Source of the DNA: Neocallimastix lanati (nom. inval.)
Lineage: Eukaryota; Neocallimastigomycota; Neocallimastigomycetes; Neocallimastigales; Neocallimastigaceae
DNA length: 25,105 nt
Assembly: GCA_016946835.1 (NCBI GenBank)
Contig: JACVTC010000472.1
Span: forward strand, 1 to 25,105
Direction: 5' to 3'
Shown here in pieces: positions 22,598 to 25,105 of the stretch (positions are counted from its first letter, which is position 1; every line of letters starts with the position of its first letter). The translations under genes were made by a program, and so were the position numbers. The notes under the pieces are model-generated. The model was not told the DNA's origin and made no database searches. It saw nothing but the letters and a program-made list of their open reading frames with translations.

Positions 22598-23130
22598 CTA
22601 TTTATATATATATAGTACAAAATAAATATAATGATTAATAATAATATTTTATAATTATTTAATATAAATATTTCAATTTTTTTTTATATCTAATCTTTTA
22701 TTTAAATAATTTTATTTATTTATTTTTATTTATTATATTTCTTTAAATAATTATTTATTTATCCATTTATATCCATTAATTAATAAATTTATTTCTAATT
22801 TATTTGTACATTTAAATTATACTCAAATTGTATTTATATTCCATTGATTTTTTTTATTTAATTTAATTTATTTATTCAAATTCTATTTATTCATTCTTTT
22901 ATATATTTATAACTATTTCAAATTGAAAATTTTAAAATTTATCAGCATTATAATTATTTATTCATTTATATTATTTATTGATTTTATTGAATATATTTAT
23001 TCATCTAAATTAATTATAAATTTTATTTATTATTTTTATTATTATTTATATATCTATAAGAATTTTTTTTAAATTATAATTTTAATTTATCAAACTTTTA
23101 TTGATTTATTCATTTAATTTTTTAACATAT

Positions 23131-23311
23131 TTATTAAATTTCTATTTATTTGTTCATTTATTATATATCTAATAATTTTAATAATTTTATTAAAATTATA
23201 TTTTTGTTCATTTATATTATTTATTAAATTTCTATTTATTTGTTCAATTATTATATATCTAATAATTTTATTAAAATTATATTTTTGTTCATTTATATTA
23301 TTTATTAAATT
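23131..23311. repeat. 90-bp tandem duplication in the 5' flank
   Basis: The 90-bp segment starting TTATTAAATTTCTATTTATT at 23131 is repeated from 23221, with one base change. The second copy lacks nine bases (one of two tandem ATAATTTTA units), and a third partial copy starts near 23302. Confidence 0.85.
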
Positions 23312-23582
23312 TATTTAAACTATATTTGTTTATGCTTTTATATTACTATTTTTTATTAATTAGTGTTGTTTTTTCATTTATATATAGAACTACTATTTAT
23401 TCATAATTTTATTATTCATCCACCATCATTCATTTCTATTTTTAATTTTACTAAATTTTAATATTTTTTTATTAAACTTCAATTTATCAAAAAGTAATAT
23501 TATATAAAATACATTTAATATAAATTATATAATAATAAATATATCTTTTTTTTTTATTATTATTATTTTTTTTTATTTTATG

Positions 23583-23717
23583 TTTCATACCAGAAATAAA
23601 AATTAATAAATAATAAAAAAGAATTTTTTTTTCTTCTATTTTTTCATAGAAGTACTTATAATTAAATTTTTAATGATCTATTTTTTTTTTTTTTAAATTA
23701 TTTTTCATACCAGAAAT
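23583..23717. repeat. Direct repeats TTTCATACCAGAAAT, with an inverted core copy further upstream
   Basis: A 15-base sequence, TTTCATACCAGAAAT, occurs at 23583-23597 and 23703-23717, exactly 120 bp apart. Its core recurs inverted as CTGGTATGAAA at 24141-24151. The flanking bases are unrelated, so this is not one large duplication. The position, 1-1.6 kb upstream of the first resolved exon, suggests a protein-binding element, unproven. Confidence 0.6.
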
Positions 23718-23766
23718 ATTTCCAACCCAACATTTTATTAATGCTTAACGTTTATAGGTTGGAAAT
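23718..23766. promoter_or_regulatory. 10-bp perfect inverted repeat (possible hairpin or palindromic site)
   Basis: ATTTCCAACC at 23718-23727 pairs with GGTTGGAAAT at 23757-23766 across 29 bp. The arms contain G+C in a region that is otherwise nearly pure A+T, and they directly abut the second TTTCATACCAGAAAT copy. It could be a regulatory site or a 5'-UTR hairpin; the role is unknown. Confidence 0.5.
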
Positions 23767-24039
23767 GCTTTCAAGTTTATTAATAGATTGTAATTTTTTT
23801 TTATTTATTTTTTTTTTGAAATAAATATAATTATAAAAGTTTATAACTTTTTTTTCTTTACTTTATTTTTTTAGGTTTAATTCGTTTTTGAATATTTTGT
23901 TTATATCAAAAAATATAATAATAATAATTAACTTAATAATAGATTTAATATTTAATTATACATAAAATAAAAATAAAGTTTTTATTTTGTATATAATTAA
24001 AAACATAAATAAAAAAAACCCAAAAAAAAATAAAAATCT

Positions 24040-24360
24040 CCTTCTTTTTTCCTTATGTGTTAGGTGCGATAGCATCATACTGTGAACATTTATACTTCGG
24101 AAAAATTTTTCCATTTCAATTCCTATTCCCCCCCTCCTAACTGGTATGAAAAGATTAGGAATAATAAGTAGAAACTCCGTCCAATTTCATTTTTTTTTCT
24201 TAAATTTAAAAAGATTAAAAATTTGGTGAATTTAAATTAAATTACAAAAAAAGAAAAATCAACGTTCCGTTTTATGAAATAGAATTTTTTAATGTTTTCA
24301 TAAGACTTTGGGTTAGAGCCTTTGTCAGATCTTACATCATGAAATAATAAATGAAAATTC
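24040..24360. promoter_or_regulatory. Less A+T-rich block, candidate promoter/5' region
   Basis: Blocks at 24040-24180 and 24295-24345 are clearly less A+T-rich than their surroundings. They include a run of seven C (24128-24134) within a pyrimidine-rich stretch and the inverted CTGGTATGAAA. No ORF, tRNA or splice-consistent exon was recognised on either strand. It may be the promoter or 5' UTR of the large gene, or belong to a divergent gene beyond the window. Confidence 0.35.
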
Positions 24361-25105
24361 ATTAAAAAATGTAAACTTTTTAAATTTTTGCTTTCTTACT
24401 TCACTTTCAGTTTTCATTTTAATCATTATTAAAATAGATAATAATTTTTTTTTATGAAATAACATTTATCAAAATTCACTATTTAATATTTATTTACTAT
24501 TTATAATTTATTTACTTTTTATTAAAATAATTCTAATAGTTTATATTCATCTATAACTTTTTAACATTTAATTTTTATTATTTAATATTTATGGATATTA
24601 TTCAGTATTACTAAAAAAAAAAAATAATTTTATATCCTCATTATTTAACTTTTATTATTTATTATTTATCTATTATTACTTATTATTTATTTTTTTTCTA
24701 TTTAATTAAATAATATTTTTTTTATTTATAAAGTTATACGAAATAACTATCAAGTCTAATAATAAAATAGAACAAAATATAATAATATTCGTTCATTTAT
24801 CTATTAATAATTTATTATTATTTATTATTTATTATTTATTATTTATTATTTATTATTTTTTAGAAATAATAAACTTGTTTCTTGTATTGATAAGGAGTTA
24901 AGGTTAATGAAAATATCTTTTAAAACATTTATAGTTGTTTTATTAAGATTACACAAATATATATTATTGGTCATAAGTCATATACTTGATAATATATATA
25001 TTAAAAATATATTACAAAACTCCTTAATATCACATAACTACCTAGCTTTAATATTTATTTTTCAAATATTATTTATTATTTATTATTTATTTAATAATAA
25101 TATTA
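24361..25105. other. A+T-rich DNA at the window edge
   Basis: No gene seen. It includes a TTATTTA-type tandem tract at about 24811-24860 and a short one at the window end. The stretch from 24870 to 25050 is slightly less repetitive, but I cannot assign it. Confidence 0.6.

Larger units (their letters stand above)
22598..24039. other. A+T-rich 5' flank or unresolved 5' exon/intron region
   Basis: Apart from the repeats listed separately, I see no supported exon. ATG triplets on the gene strand in this stretch lead only to short frames. An initiator exon and a further intron could hide here. Confidence 0.5.

Noticed and set aside
24040-24360. tRNA or small RNA gene in the less A+T-rich block
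   Set aside because: I found no B-box/T-loop, no convincing cloverleaf and only a weak C-box-like string, so I call it only a possible regulatory region.
1-25105. Bacterial or phage origin of the large ORF
   Set aside because: Repeated GT-AG introns with phase consistency and A+T-rich non-coding DNA indicate a eukaryotic nuclear gene.

Overview
The window looks like nuclear DNA from an anaerobic gut fungus (Neocallimastigomycota). Non-coding DNA is extremely A+T-rich and full of homopolymers and simple repeats. The gene has spliceosomal GT-AG introns. Its product carries long runs of Cys-containing repeats of the type GYY-N-G...LI-C....C, which I recognise from the giant scaffoldins (ScaA-type) of fungal cellulosomes. 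The organism and family call rests on this repeat style, the protein's size and its C-terminal hydrophobic anchor. I could not run a database search.

One gene fills most of the window on the minus strand. It runs from a probable signal-peptide exon near 22551 down to a TAA stop at 2974-2976. I resolve eleven exons: 22551 (5' limit uncertain), 22400-21624, 21402-20450, 19850-19017, 18758-18333, 16994-16614, 16262-15414, 15257-14817, 14561-14178, 13854-12967 and 12740-2974. All ten introns are GT...AG, and the ten exon-exon joins after exon 1 are all phase 1. Exons 2-10 have lengths divisible by three, except exon 3, which is one base short because of an A8 tract. The product would be about 5,240 residues. 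It has an N-terminal series of long modules (about 270-296 aa) encoded by exons 2-10 and the start of exon 11, then about 40 short Cys-pair repeats (roughly 10530-5010), a charged linker (about 5010-4780), a C-terminal repeat region and a hydrophobic C-terminus.

Downstream of the gene, on the same strand, lies a decayed partial copy of its 3' end (1384-1962). It has an internal 774-bp deletion bounded by a GATC microhomology, plus stops and frameshifts. The rest is very A+T-rich: 1-1351, 1963-2973 (3' flank), the introns (one 1.3-kb intron carries a 10-copy minisatellite), and the 5' flank 22598-25105. That flank contains a less A+T-rich block at about 24040-24360, a repeated TTTCATACCAG element and an inverted repeat. 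I see no tRNA, rRNA, CRISPR array or transposase.

If the scaffoldin call is right, the protein is secreted and held at the cell surface by its C-terminus. Its repeats would present docking sites for dockerin-bearing plant-cell-wall hydrolases encoded elsewhere in the genome.
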